A stretch of DNA of 64,000 nt from Oryzias latipes. Its lineage: Eukaryota > Chordata > Actinopteri > Beloniformes > Adrianichthyidae. Made by a program: the position numbers and the translations under genes. Below, piece after piece: positions 1-26,790 of the stretch; the first letter of the stretch is position 1; each line of letters starts with the position of its first letter. The DNA is taken from the NCBI RefSeq assembly GCF_002234675.1, contig NC_019880.2, positions 14,931,756 through 14,995,755 on the forward strand, given 5' to 3'. The notes beneath the pieces were generated by a model. The model worked only from the letters and a program-made list of their open reading frames with translations, ran no database searches and was not told the origin of the DNA.

Positions 1-73
1 TGAAAGCTTTTCTAATGTCTTTGCTTTTTTTTGTCTTTCAGAAAATCTTTTTCAGCATTATCAGCCAGACAAA

Positions 74-672
74 ATGAGCGACCGTGAGTTTGAACTTCTT
101 TATATAAATTGTTTTCCAGGTTTCTTGCAAAAGGTTTATTTTTAACGATATTGGTTCATCAGATCTTTAATTCTGACCCCCTTTGTATTCTTGTCTTAAA
201 TTTTTATTTGGTCATACTTTTAAATATCAAATGTCATGATTTTAATCAACTTAGCACCAGGTTTTGCAAGTACTCATGTTTTTTTCTCTTTGTTTTTTCA
301 TGAACTTAGCCAAGCCAAAGGTGAGTTTACTTGTTTTGTTTTGCAGCTTCCCAGTTCAAGGTTATAACATGTTGCTAATATTGGGCTGTTTCTCATTCCT
401 CAGAATCCTGAAGAAGTCGGTGAACACAATCCAGACAATGAATCTGGAAAGGTAAGACATTATCTTGGTATTTTCCTGTAGGATGGTAGGTTTGGTCGTT
501 GTCATTTTTTTTTGTGAGGTGAATGGCTCTTTGTTGTGGCTTTTTCCAGGGAAAGGGAAAAAACAAGGATGGCCATGGGCACGGACAAGGTAAAGGAGAA
601 GGCAAAGGACATGGTAAAGGAGAAGGCCATGGACATGGTAAAGGAGAAGGCCACGGACATGGCAAAAAGTGA
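74..672 (+). CDS. Small Gly/His/Lys/Glu-repeat protein, unrecognised, 4 coding exons
   Basis: Deduced by joining coding exons 74-83, 310-320, 404-451 and 550-672. All introns are GT-AG and the summed length is 192 nt, giving 63 aa and a TGA stop. The protein starts MSDPKPKNPEEVGEHNPDNE, then turns Gly/Lys rich. Its tail is an 8-residue tandem repeat G(H/Q)GKGEG(H/K), about 3.4 copies, encoded by a 24-nt DNA repeat at 583-668. No signal peptide, membrane segment or globular domain is visible; it should be disordered and very basic at the C-terminus. The HGHG steps could bind metal ions, but that is inference. The second coding exon is only 11 nt, an unusually small microexon. An acceptor-like CAG at 39-41 suggests a 5' non-coding exon outside the window. 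It is tail-to-tail with MTHFD1. I do not recognise the family. The exon chain is convincing because the phases close perfectly; whether the product is conserved is unknown. Confidence 0.6.
583..668 (+). repeat. 24-bp coding tandem repeat
   Basis: Three and a third copies of a 24-bp unit beginning GGACATGGTAAAGGAGAAGG lie in frame in the last exon of the small gene. Each unit encodes eight residues, so copy number can change without shifting the frame. Confidence 0.8.
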
Positions 673-762
673 AAAAAACTCATCGATGTGATGCAAATGG
701 AGAAACCACGCACAAGTCAATAATTTTGAATGAAATATGTAATCAATGTCAATTTCTTATTC

Positions 763-768
763 AATAAA
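763..768 (+). terminator. Poly(A) signal of the small repeat-protein gene
   Basis: AATAAA lies 91 bases after the TGA stop at 670-672, so cleavage is expected near 785. Confidence 0.6.
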
Positions 769-785
769 ATCATCTATAAAGCAAG

Positions 786-3758
786 AGATATGACTGGAGT
801 TTCATTTTAATTCATGAATAATTGTATAAAAAAGGTGAGAAGTGTTTTGTCTTCTTGTGACTGTGCAAAATCTAAAAAAACTGACAAACATAAGGTTTTG
901 GCAAGTAAAATAACAGTAAATTAAGCTGATAATACACATGTATATAAATGGATAATCACAGATGCATGAATGAGAAAAAAACATCCTTGCAACATGGCAG
1001 CAGGAAGCTGAACTTTTCATGCTAGTTTTGACATTTTAAAATAGGTAGCATAGGGTCATCTGTTTTGTTTTTCTTTTTTGCCAAAATTGTGTCATGCCAA
1101 ATGAAAAGATCAGAAGAAATAGATAAAAATTGAAAAGAAGCAAGGTTAGAAAACAGCATAGAAGACTAAAAGAAAGAGTTCTGAACTTTTGCATATGATT
1201 AAGGTTAATGCAGCTTTTTATTGCACATAAATACAATTTAAAAAAAAAGACAAGATAAAACATAAAGATTGAAAGATTGTAATTGGGAATAGAATGAAGC
1301 AAGTCTTTTGTAACAAAACGGTTGCTTACGACTTACATGACTACTTCAGAATGCAGACACACCTTACATTTTTGTTGCTAATTATGTTTACAAGTTTTAA
1401 GTTCTGTGATGGGTCTTTGAAGCCTTCCTTAAAAACTGGGCGTCCATGACATCCAAGTTTCTTTTCATCCTCACAACGTGCAAAGTGTGTGTCTTTCTGT
1501 GAAAACTTGGTCAAAGGTCAGGACATTAACTGTCAACTTTACGATGGAACCCATTTGGAAAATGGTCGGCACTCTTAGACTTGAAACACATCAAATACTC
1601 CAGATATTGATTACGGAAGACAAAAAAAATCTCCAAACCTTTCTAAACAACAGAAAATCCATCAAGAAATCCATAAAGTTAGACATGTAGGATTTCATAG
1701 TTTGCCAGAAGGCAGAACAAACAAATGCAGTTCTAACAACTGCAAATCACCTGCTGTGTTTTTTCCAGTATAGCATTTTTTTTTCTTTTTCTTTTGTCAT
1801 CCAGGTATAATTATTATGTGCTATTTGTTCTTGATTTATTTGTTCTCTTTAATAGCTCTATTACACATTTTAGGGTTTCATGAAGAAAAGATTTATGTGC
1901 AAGTTAGCAATAAAAATTTAGCATTAGAATTTTTCTAAAATACTGGTTTAAGGCTCCCTTTGTAATTTTGTTTGTAGTGAATCAAAGAAATGTAGAATCA
2001 CTTCTATTCTCAAGCTGTAATTGTATGGTGTCACAATTACAGAAAAGCTGAATTGACACAAAAACATTATTGCTCTTACAAATAAAAAAAAGGTTTGTTA
2101 ATGGGAGAAATTTCGGGTTCTAACTGAATCTTTCTATTTAGGAGCTTTTAGATCTGTTGAAGTTTTACATACTTGAATCCCCTAAATTTGTTTCCAGCTA
2201 TGAAAAATTAACTTGTGTTGTGCTTCCATGAAAATGCTAAATTAAGGTAATTTTGGAGCCAAAGTGGTTTGATGCATCAATAGGTTAAATATTTAAAACT
2301 ATAATAAAGAACTTAAAGAAACCCTATTTTTTGACTGTGACATGTTACACCAGCATTTCATTTTTAAGCAGTTGTTCTGATTATCACTATTTAAAAAAAT
2401 CCTTTAACTCTGAACATGCATTGATTTTGGGTGAATAGTTTCAATCGCATTTAGATTTTCCTTTTGGCCTTTTATGCATTTCAAAGTACTGGGATAAAAT
2501 AAGAGGAACAAGAAGCCTGATTACTCTAAGATTATAAGATAATGTGGCTTTAGCCTAATTTTGCTGCTTCTAAAAGTGCACACAACAATACTTGGTAGTT
2601 TTTCACTTTCAACTGCACATTTTCTGCAGCAACACAAAAGGTCCTCAAGCACAAGTCACCATTAAAAATAGCATAACATCTGCCTCACTGATGCAGGTTT
2701 TTCCAGTTTTGCATAAGTCTTAGTTTTTTTTTGTTTTTTTTACCGTTTACATAAGGTAATGTAGGGTCAAATGAGTTACTCCACCCACACCTTGGGTGTG
2801 GGTGGGTGCTCTTCGAAAGTCTAAATAACAAGAAATCCTTCATTGTTCCGGTTGATTAAACTACTGCAGATTTACAAATTTTACACTAACAGCATAAACT
2901 TACAGGTTTTATCCTGAACTCTTTTGAGATCTTACAATCCATGTTTATAAATGAAGTTACATGTCAACATGTGCTTTATTACATTTACTAAAAAACTTTA
3001 TTTAGCTGTATAAACAGAAAAATATTCTGCCTTTGCTTATATCAAATGTCCACGTTTAAGTCTCCAATCTGTCAAATTAATTTATATACAAACAAGGTGA
3101 AAATGTGCTAAACATTTAAGTTTTTACTATACATCTGTGTAAATTGAAACTGACTTTGCCACAGGGATTATATTAATTTAAGTTTTTTAAGCTGATCTTT
3201 TAATAAATTGTTCAAATAAAAAACCCCTTTATGTTTAACTTTATATCAAGTTGAAACCAAACAGAAATCTGTATGGACATAATGTCAAGACTGCTCTTTA
3301 ACCTTCTGATACATCAAATTACAATCATATTTTAATCTGTCTAAATCTTGGCTTAACTTTTTAAGCTGCAAGAAAAATGTGCAAACAAAATGATCTTATT
3401 TGAAGCCATTTATTAAAAATCATTTTTTGGGTCATTTCTGAAAGATCAATAGAAACAAAGTCTGATTCACACAAAAGAAGTTAACCATTTCAACACAACA
3501 AAATCAACAAAAATGTTAAGCAATTTTAAAAATGTAAGTAAAATGTAGTGTTCAGTACAAAGCATTTTAATAGAACTATATTTAATCAAAATTACATTTT
3601 GGTGAAGTACAGTCTCAGACTTCTGTTCCAACATTATGTTTTTTCTTTTTTTCCCCCAACATATAATGCTCCAGATGTGGTAGCGCTCAGGGGAAAAAAA
3701 CAACATTAAAGAGCTTAAACAACTGTTTTTGTGGTTCTGAATGTGGTGTAAGAATGTG
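786..3758. other. Intergenic, AT-rich, no gene seen
   Basis: About 3 kb between the 3' end of the small gene and the 3' end of MTHFD1. Reading both strands I find no exon chain, no recognisable protein and no clear transposon. The only local structure is a small perfect hairpin at about 2782-2806 (CCACCCACA arms). Confidence 0.5.
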
Positions 3759-3778
3759 TAAGAAGAATGTCAAAACTT

Positions 3779-3784
3779 TTTATT
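3779..3784 (-). terminator. Poly(A) signal of MTHFD1
   Basis: AATAAA on the minus strand, 313 bases past the stop codon at 4097-4099. It is the first good signal downstream, so the 3' UTR would be about 4096 down to 3760. Confidence 0.5.
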
Positions 3785-4096
3785 AGAGACACAAATAAAA
3801 GTCAGACTAGTAATTACAGGTAGCAAACTATGATTATGTCTACCCTGGTAACCGTTGACGATCAGCCCATCCCCTCTACACTTAAAGCCAAATAAAAGTA
3901 ACAAAGCCGGCTAGAATCTAAAAGATTCAGGGCGGTTTTAATTAATATTTGTTCAAGTCCAACAAAACTCATAGCAGTAAGGAGAACTCCTAAGCTTTTT
4001 GAGGAACTAGGAAATCTAAGGGGAGGATGTCCGCAGACTTGGTCTGTATTCCACGTGTGCCTTTGCTCTCTTCATTAAAGGGCTTCGTCGTCGTGC

Positions 4097-17075
<12,979 letters not shown>

Positions 17076-17655
17076 TCTCGCTTGATCTTTGCTAAAGTGG
17101 TGGTGTTGAGGGAAGTGTTCCAAAAGTGAACAGCGTGGTGACCGTGTGGCGCTTAGTTTAGAAACTCAACTCGATTCAGATTAGATTTAAAATTGTTACG
17201 CAATCCCCCTTGTTTTAACATGGGTCACTGCTGAGAAAAGAGCGTAGAAGGTTCAGGAATACGGCTAACGGAGGAAGCTGCCTTCACCAATGAACGCTGA
17301 AGACAAAGGTGGGATTAACTTTGTTTCAGCCAATTATCTACTTCGTTTTCCACGCTCCTTCGAGCAGTTGACCAATCCCCTGCCTGGTGGGCCCAGGCCT
17401 TGATACAGGAAATCAAGTGTGGGCGGAGCTTCTGGTGTAATCCTGCGGGAAATCGTTAGAGGGCAGTGCCGTAATTGCACACGGTTGACGTAAATATCCC
17501 AAAACATACGTCTATTTGTTTATATAGGTCAGTGTATCGTTTCTTTTTTCCTCTTAATATCAATTACTGATCTAGAAAATACGAGTAAAATCAATGCAGG
17601 GTCCTTATTTGTGGCTTTAATCTCCGACTGAAGACATGACGAAACACGACAAACT
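17076..17655. promoter_or_regulatory. Putative bidirectional promoter, MTHFD1 / C14orf28
   Basis: The two start codons face away from each other, 580 bp apart. Both 5' UTRs and the shared promoter must lie here or in very short upstream exons. The stretch is richer in CG dinucleotides than the surrounding introns. No TATA box at a convincing position was seen. Confidence 0.5.
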
Positions 17656-20132
<2,477 letters not shown>

Positions 20133-20906
20133 AAACCTTCCAGTCCCAGGATAGATGAGCTAAATCCTCATCAAGCTCAAGGGTGTATCACCTTCTTCTG
20201 GGACTTCTCTGGCTTAAATCTTGGTAATACAATTCTTTAACAGCGATGTCCCCCCATTTTTATTGTGAGTTTTCACAAACCTTAGTGATTCCTGTTTCAG
20301 TTGCAAAACAGATGGACTGCACTGCATGGAAGTTAGTTTCCTTCTTGGACTGTAATCCGAGAACATAATGGACTATAATAGTTCTATAGATTATGTCTGT
20401 TAAAAGTATTTTGATATTCCTTCAAAGCAGCTACCAGAAAAGACTTTGATCTGCTTTGATCAATAGAGAACATTTTCAAAGTTCCTTTGGGAATTTACTT
20501 CACCGCATCAAGAAGTGCAAAAAAAAAAACATCCTCTCTTATACATACACATATATACAGTGGTGCTTTTTCTATTTACTCTGCTTTATGGATTAAAAAA
20601 ATCCCTAACCGTTTAGCTAACACCTACTTAGATGATGAAATTATTTTGAGCCTTTTGTGTAAAATTCCTAAAATCTAGAAATGTTTCAATTTTGTCTCAA
20701 ACTAAAGGTTGATGTCTGATTCTAAAGATGAAGCATGCTGCATCTATGTGAATGGAAGTTCTAGATCAACAGACTCTCTGCTATTTTATAAAATGTATTT
20801 GACCTCGATCACCAAATAGTGCCTGTGGCATAGAAAGCTTGGATGTATTTTGCTGTTAAGTCTGAATCAGAACTATTTTTGTCCCCAGTTTTTCTCTTAA
20901 AATGCA

Positions 20907-20912
20907 AATAAA
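20907..20912 (+). terminator. Poly(A) signal of C14orf28
   Basis: AATAAA about 775 bases after the stop. The KLHL28 signal on the other strand is about 85 bases further on, so the two transcripts end almost face to face. Confidence 0.5.
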
Positions 20913-20994
20913 TAATTTGACATATACAGTTTCATGTTGTGTATGTGGAATTGTGAGAAGAGATTCAGAACGCCAGAGTACCTTAAGGCAAGCA

Positions 20995-21000
20995 TTTATT
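20995..21000 (-). terminator. Poly(A) signal of KLHL28
   Basis: AATAAA on the minus strand. It would give KLHL28 a 3' UTR of about 2.4 kb (23425 down to about 20975). That stretch has no transposon and no other exon chain, consistent with a retained UTR. Confidence 0.45.
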
Positions 21001-23425
21001 TTATTTTTTTAAACTGGGTACAACTGCACCACAAAAACTGGCTGAGATGTATGGAAAATGTCCTCAAATGTGATCGGCTACATCTTTAGAATGTTTGTAC
21101 ATACTTCCAGCATTTTTCCACAGGAAAGAAAAGGCCAACCTCATTCCAGACACACAATGGAGAAATGCAAAAAGTAGCGGAGGATCAAGGGAGTTCACCC
21201 CAATTGGAACGTAAACGGGCGGCTCATTGCATACCAGGTTTTTGTATACAAGCACTTTGGTGAGAGTGGCGGTGACAACAAATAATTAAAAATAAACTTA
21301 TTCTTTTGCAGATTCTCTTTTGCTGAAATTGTACTTTGTCACAACATGGTACATGAACGCCAGCACATCATTACGCCTGCGTGATCAGTGCTGAAAAAAA
21401 CAACTTTGGACAAAATGGGATTTTAACACAAAATGACATTTGAAGGATCGTTTCTTTTGATCTGATTAAAACAGATCCTACAGAAAAATAGTGATCAACA
21501 AGCTGACTTTAGCTAGAGGCAAACGCAGCTTTTCGTGATTTAAAACAGGGATGGAAAGGGGGGGGGCATGTTTACAAAGTTTATGGTGGTAGCTACAATT
21601 TTAAAGTATGCAAAAAAAAACAAATCAAAGACAACATGCCACGTAAAGAGGGACTGACATGCAGCACACACAAAAAAAAGTGGTACCATTTGGAGTCACA
21701 TGTCCACATTATTAGCCAACATGCCACATCGAGTTGTGTAACAGCAATAATGAGACGCCTTGGCCTTGAAAGACACAAACATGGAGAACACAAGTATTAT
21801 TGCATCATCTAAATGCCATTAGCTTCCAACGTACAAACAAATTACAATGTGTATCAAAGAGTAAGTGCAACCCAGAGCCAGCTTAAAGGTTCCACCTTTG
21901 TGCAAACCCTGGTGGACGAAGCAACACAGAGACTGAGCAACGCACACGCCGCCTTCTGTTCAGGCTTTCTGCTACAGCTGTGCATTTTTGTGTCACCAAG
22001 TGGAGCAACAGTCTGCACAGCAACACCCTCAATGAGCTTCCAGTCACCGAGACTAATGTCCAAAACACACAGGAGTCGTGACGGCGGCAAGTTGGCTCGC
22101 ACAGTGCTTCTGCATCCACACCAGCACACGGAAACGAGAAATGCTAAGAAGTTCGCTTTGAGAATGAAAAGAAGCCGTTTTAAATGTGGCACATGAAGAT
22201 CCTGTTCAGTTTTAATGCTTTAAAAGTATATCAAAAAAAAAAAAAGTTTGGCACTTAACACAAAGCTGTGATCAGTTACCACAGAAAAGCAAGACTGCCA
22301 CATTAGGGCACAAAACTCTGTTTCTCCAATTGGGAAGTCAAATGCTTAGTAAAAGTATATAAATGAAAATAAAAAAGGATATTAAAAAAAAAGTAAAACA
22401 TATCGCTGACTTAAGAACAGTTTCCCTTTCAACAGACTATTTTATTGCATTGTCTGGAGCCTTGTAGTTTTTGTGCATTAAGGACGTCTAACGTAGCAGC
22501 AGCCAAACAGAAGTAAAAATGTGAAGCAATGCAAATAGCTGAATCCTGAATTCTAAATATAGCACCACTTAGTGTAACCGACACTGGACCGATGCGACAG
22601 GAGACAGAATTTCTGAACATTGCCACGACGAGTGGCATCTCACAACTAAAGTGACTCTGGGAATCAAACTACACACATTGGAGCACACCTTGATGACTCA
22701 GTGCAAAAAAAAAAAAAACACACAGGCAATGCACTAAAGGATATATTATTTTCTATATACTTCATTTATATTATATACACATAAAAAGAAAAGGCAGCCC
22801 TTTTTTTTTGAGAAAAATATAAAGACTTTAAACATTGCTTCTTTTTTGGGTGAAGCAGTCATTTGGATGCAGAAACTTCTCAATCTGAGCCTCAGTTCTG
22901 CACACAAATGTGTCACAAAGTAAACAGTCCTATCTGACATGCATGTACCTGTTGAGCAAACACGCTGCATGGCCAACAACTGCAGACTCCTACTAATGCA
23001 CAAGCAAACTGTTTGTCAAAAAACTTTGAACAAACTGTTCTGGTTGCAGCAGAAAAACCAGAGACATTTGACGTCTCTGATGTTCGCGACACGACGGACA
23101 ACTAAAGTGTCTGCCAACAGAAACTTCGTGAACAATCCCACAAGTCCCTGGGACGCGACTCGACTGCAGAAGAGCGGTCATCTCTACGTTGGCCGCTCCC
23201 CACCCAAACGTCTGCTCTTGACTTCGTGCCTTTGGTCATCTCTGAAGCAGTGACTGTGGTCCCCTGCACATTCATCCATCCGGAAAGTAACGGCATGTTC
23301 TCCTTCGCGTGCAGCTCCACTCATCTGCACCTGGAGGATTAATGCGGGAAAACAGGAGAAGACGACGAGGGCAAGGTAACTGTGTCCAAGTAGCTTCAGC
23401 GAGTCCTAGCTGGCATCTCTGTGGG

Positions 23426-26400
23426 TCAAAGGGCGGTCAGACCAAAGTTACAGCGGCAGTACATCATGCCACTCGAGTCCAACCAACTGTCGGAGATGGG
23501 ATCGTAACGTTGGACAGTGTTCAGGTAGGACGACCCGGAGTGGCCTCCTACTACATACAGGAAGTTGTCCACAATGGCTGAGCCCACACCTGCAAGACAA
23601 TGATGTTGAAAATTAGCTTGACCCACTAGTTTCTGCTGGTCAAAGACAAGGGCAAAAAGAAAAATAAACCCATTGGGATCATCATTGGATTTATTGTAAA
23701 AGTGCTCCCAGTGGTCTTTTAATAATGATCTCGTCATTTCTAGGCCATAGTTTCTGCAGATCAGCAGTGGTTCATTAGAAAAATTAACTGAGTTGTGGGA
23801 GAGAAAGTTGGCATGGAGCAACCCCGCCCCCCTTCCAGTCACCTGTAACTAAGCCGTTTTACACTATCCCACTACCTTACAGCTACTCACACCCAGAGCC
23901 TAGCGTTACCGGTGCATCAAAAATGGCGAGCAAACAGTTGCCAGCTCGGACGAGGAAAACAAAGACGTACATGGATCAATTTGTCTGCAAGTGGATGCAT
24001 CAGGATGGAACAGAGCAAGGAGTCCACTCCAGACCCGCCCAGAGCATTTTCTACATCACATATACAATCCAACAGCATTCTTTCACCTGCTCCCGATTCC
24101 CAACGAATTGAATAAAGAATTACCGTATTTTCCGGACTATAAGTCGCACTTTTTTTTCATAGTTTGGCAAGGGGTGCGACTTATAGTCCGCAGCGACTTA
24201 TATTAGAAATAAATTGAAATAAATACATTGTTAACCCTCCTGTTATGTTCATTTGTGAGGAACAGAGATGATGTTTCTGGGTCAATTTGTTGTATGAGGT
24301 ATGTTAAGTGTTAAGAGTATGTTAAGTGACTCATAGAATCAGCAAACTTTTTTTTACAGTAAGATCTTGAAGGCTAACAACATAATATTCTATTTTCCAA
24401 TGATTTCATAGATTCAGAAATGCAATAAAAGTGAAAACAGTTTCTACAAATACAGGATGAAAACAGAGTATTAGTTGGCCAATGATGCTTCATGAAAGGA
24501 ATAAATAATTAAGTAAGAGAAAGAATTACTGTGAAATTATTAGATAAACAGTCTGCTATGATTGTGTCAAATAAGGTTGTGAAAGTTAAAATGCGACTTA
24601 TAGTCCAGTGCGACTTATAGTCCGGAAAATACGGTACTCAGGAAAACAATTTTAAGCTCAATTTTGTACAATATATATCCTTGTATATCCTCCACCATGT
24701 AAAAAATGCCTCAAGTACATTTTCATCAGAGTGGGTCTTTATATTGTGGACTCAAATGGTTACTTATGAATCATAGACTCACCGGTGCGAGGTTCATTCA
24801 TTGGTCTGCAAGCTGTCCACTGGTTCTGGTGAGGATCGTACCTCTCAATGCTGGACAGGTGGGACACTCCATTGTGTCCGCCAACCACAAATATGAAGCC
24901 AAGCATCACCCCCACTCCAAAGTTGATCCTCTTGTCTGCCATGGGGGCTACCATTTCCCAGGCATCCTTGCTGGGGTCATAGCGCTCCACGCTGTGTAAA
25001 TTAGAGGAAATGCAATCAAAAGATAAGTATAATTTGGAAACATCAGTTCACCAAGCTCTGCTTTCATGATTATTTTGAATTTTAAATCAGTTTTTAACTT
25101 AACATCTTTAAGTAACAATGTTTGTTCATAGTAGCCTGTCCAATCCTGGTGCTCAAAAGCTTGTTTTCCAGCCATCTCTGCCCTGATTGGCTGGATTTAG
25201 AGGTCTAATTAACTGAGCACACGTAATCCAAGTAATGAGAAATAACTGGTTTAGGGAAAACAAACAGGGCGTTAGCTTGAAGAGTGGGCTTAGGCGTTCT
25301 TGAATTAGAATGACTGCATTTTCTTGTGGTTTAAATACAGGCAATAATTCTTTTAAATCCAGTTTAGAAACTTTCTGCAAATGAAGAGGAGCACAGGTGG
25401 TCTGGGATTATTTTTTGCAGCACCAGCGACAACACTCAAGACACCAGGGAATGAGAATCTCCCCCAAGATTTTCAGTCCGAACACATTTTCCTGAAGGGC
25501 TGTGGGTGTCAAGGAAACCAGCCACAGGGATGCAGTCCTCTGCTGAATCACAGCGATGCAGACAAACACCCCCTTACTAAAACATCAGCTATCACACCAA
25601 TGCTCCGATTCTTCCTCACCTAATAAAAAGGCCCCAAGACATTTTCTCAGTAACTCTCGAGATCCTTCGCTTGATTGCCATTTCTATTCAGTACCTAGTT
25701 AGACCCCGAGAGACAAGATGGGTTACAAGGTCCTTAGAAAAAACTAAACTTTGTCTATCCGGTTAGACTAAAGTGTAAAGACTTAAGTCTCAGTGTAAGA
25801 CTTTTATGCATCATTTTGATCCAGTGAAGCTTTCCTCCTATAAACCTGGACCCATGACACATTTAAGAAAACAACAGTTACTGTGCAGAAATGTCCCCAA
25901 CGTGGCAACAATGGCACATCATAACAACCTCACCAACAGTGAGCATGGCCTTCATTTTCCAGCCTAAAAGCCATAACCACAGATGATTTAGGGAAAGAAA
26001 ACCAGAGTGCCTTTACATCCTTATACGGAGCCCCTAAAGGGCCATTGATAGAAAAAAAAGGGAGGAAAAAAATTTTTTTTTGAAGTAAAAAAATAAAATA
26101 AAAAACTAACTGGTGCGCCCCAGTTAGTATCGGAAGATATCAGATAGTTGACCTGCTTGCTCATTGTGCACCAAGTAGCCACAGTTGTCTTGAGAATGGC
26201 TAAAGTTGAGGATATGGACCTTGTGAACTTTCTGAAAACACGAAATATTACTGACAATGTCATAACGTCACCTGAAACTAACTGGTGCGCACCAGTTAGT
26301 TTTTTTTTTTCTTTACTTCAAAAGAAAGAAATTTCCTCCAGTTTTTTTTTTTTTTTCATCAATGGCCCTTTAGGGGATCCGTATCCTTAAAACTACATTA

Positions 26401-26718
26401 TTTCTTCCATAATACAACAAAGTTGAATTCTAAAACATGTTTTCTTGATCTTTTAATGGACTGTGTTATCAAGGATCTCAGGGAGAGATGACTAAATTAA
26501 CCTGTAAGTAAACAATGTTTAAAAAAAAAAAAATGGATCAAAAAAGAGAAACTCATTGCTTTTTAGTTTGAAGTTGTAAAGCCAGCAGTATTTTGCATTT
26601 TGATTAATCATTATGTGTGCATTTCAAAATACACCAGAAAGTAATATGTGGTTAAATAAATAAATTTTTTAATCTCATCTATCTATCTATATCTATATCT
26701 ATATCTATATCTATATCT

Positions 26719-26790
<72 letters not shown>

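Noticed and set aside
393-713. Proline-rich minus-strand frame opposite the small repeat gene
   Set aside because: Antisense of the 24-bp coding repeat; no splice or start support.
21854-23320. Several 60-110 aa frames downstream of KLHL28
   Set aside because: Overlapping frames on both strands without splice logic; best explained as KLHL28 3' UTR.
23912-24115. Open frame MHQKWRANSCQLG and overlapping MASKQLPARTRK as a possible gene
   Set aside because: They lie inside dispersed repeat copy C, with no splice context or complete domain.
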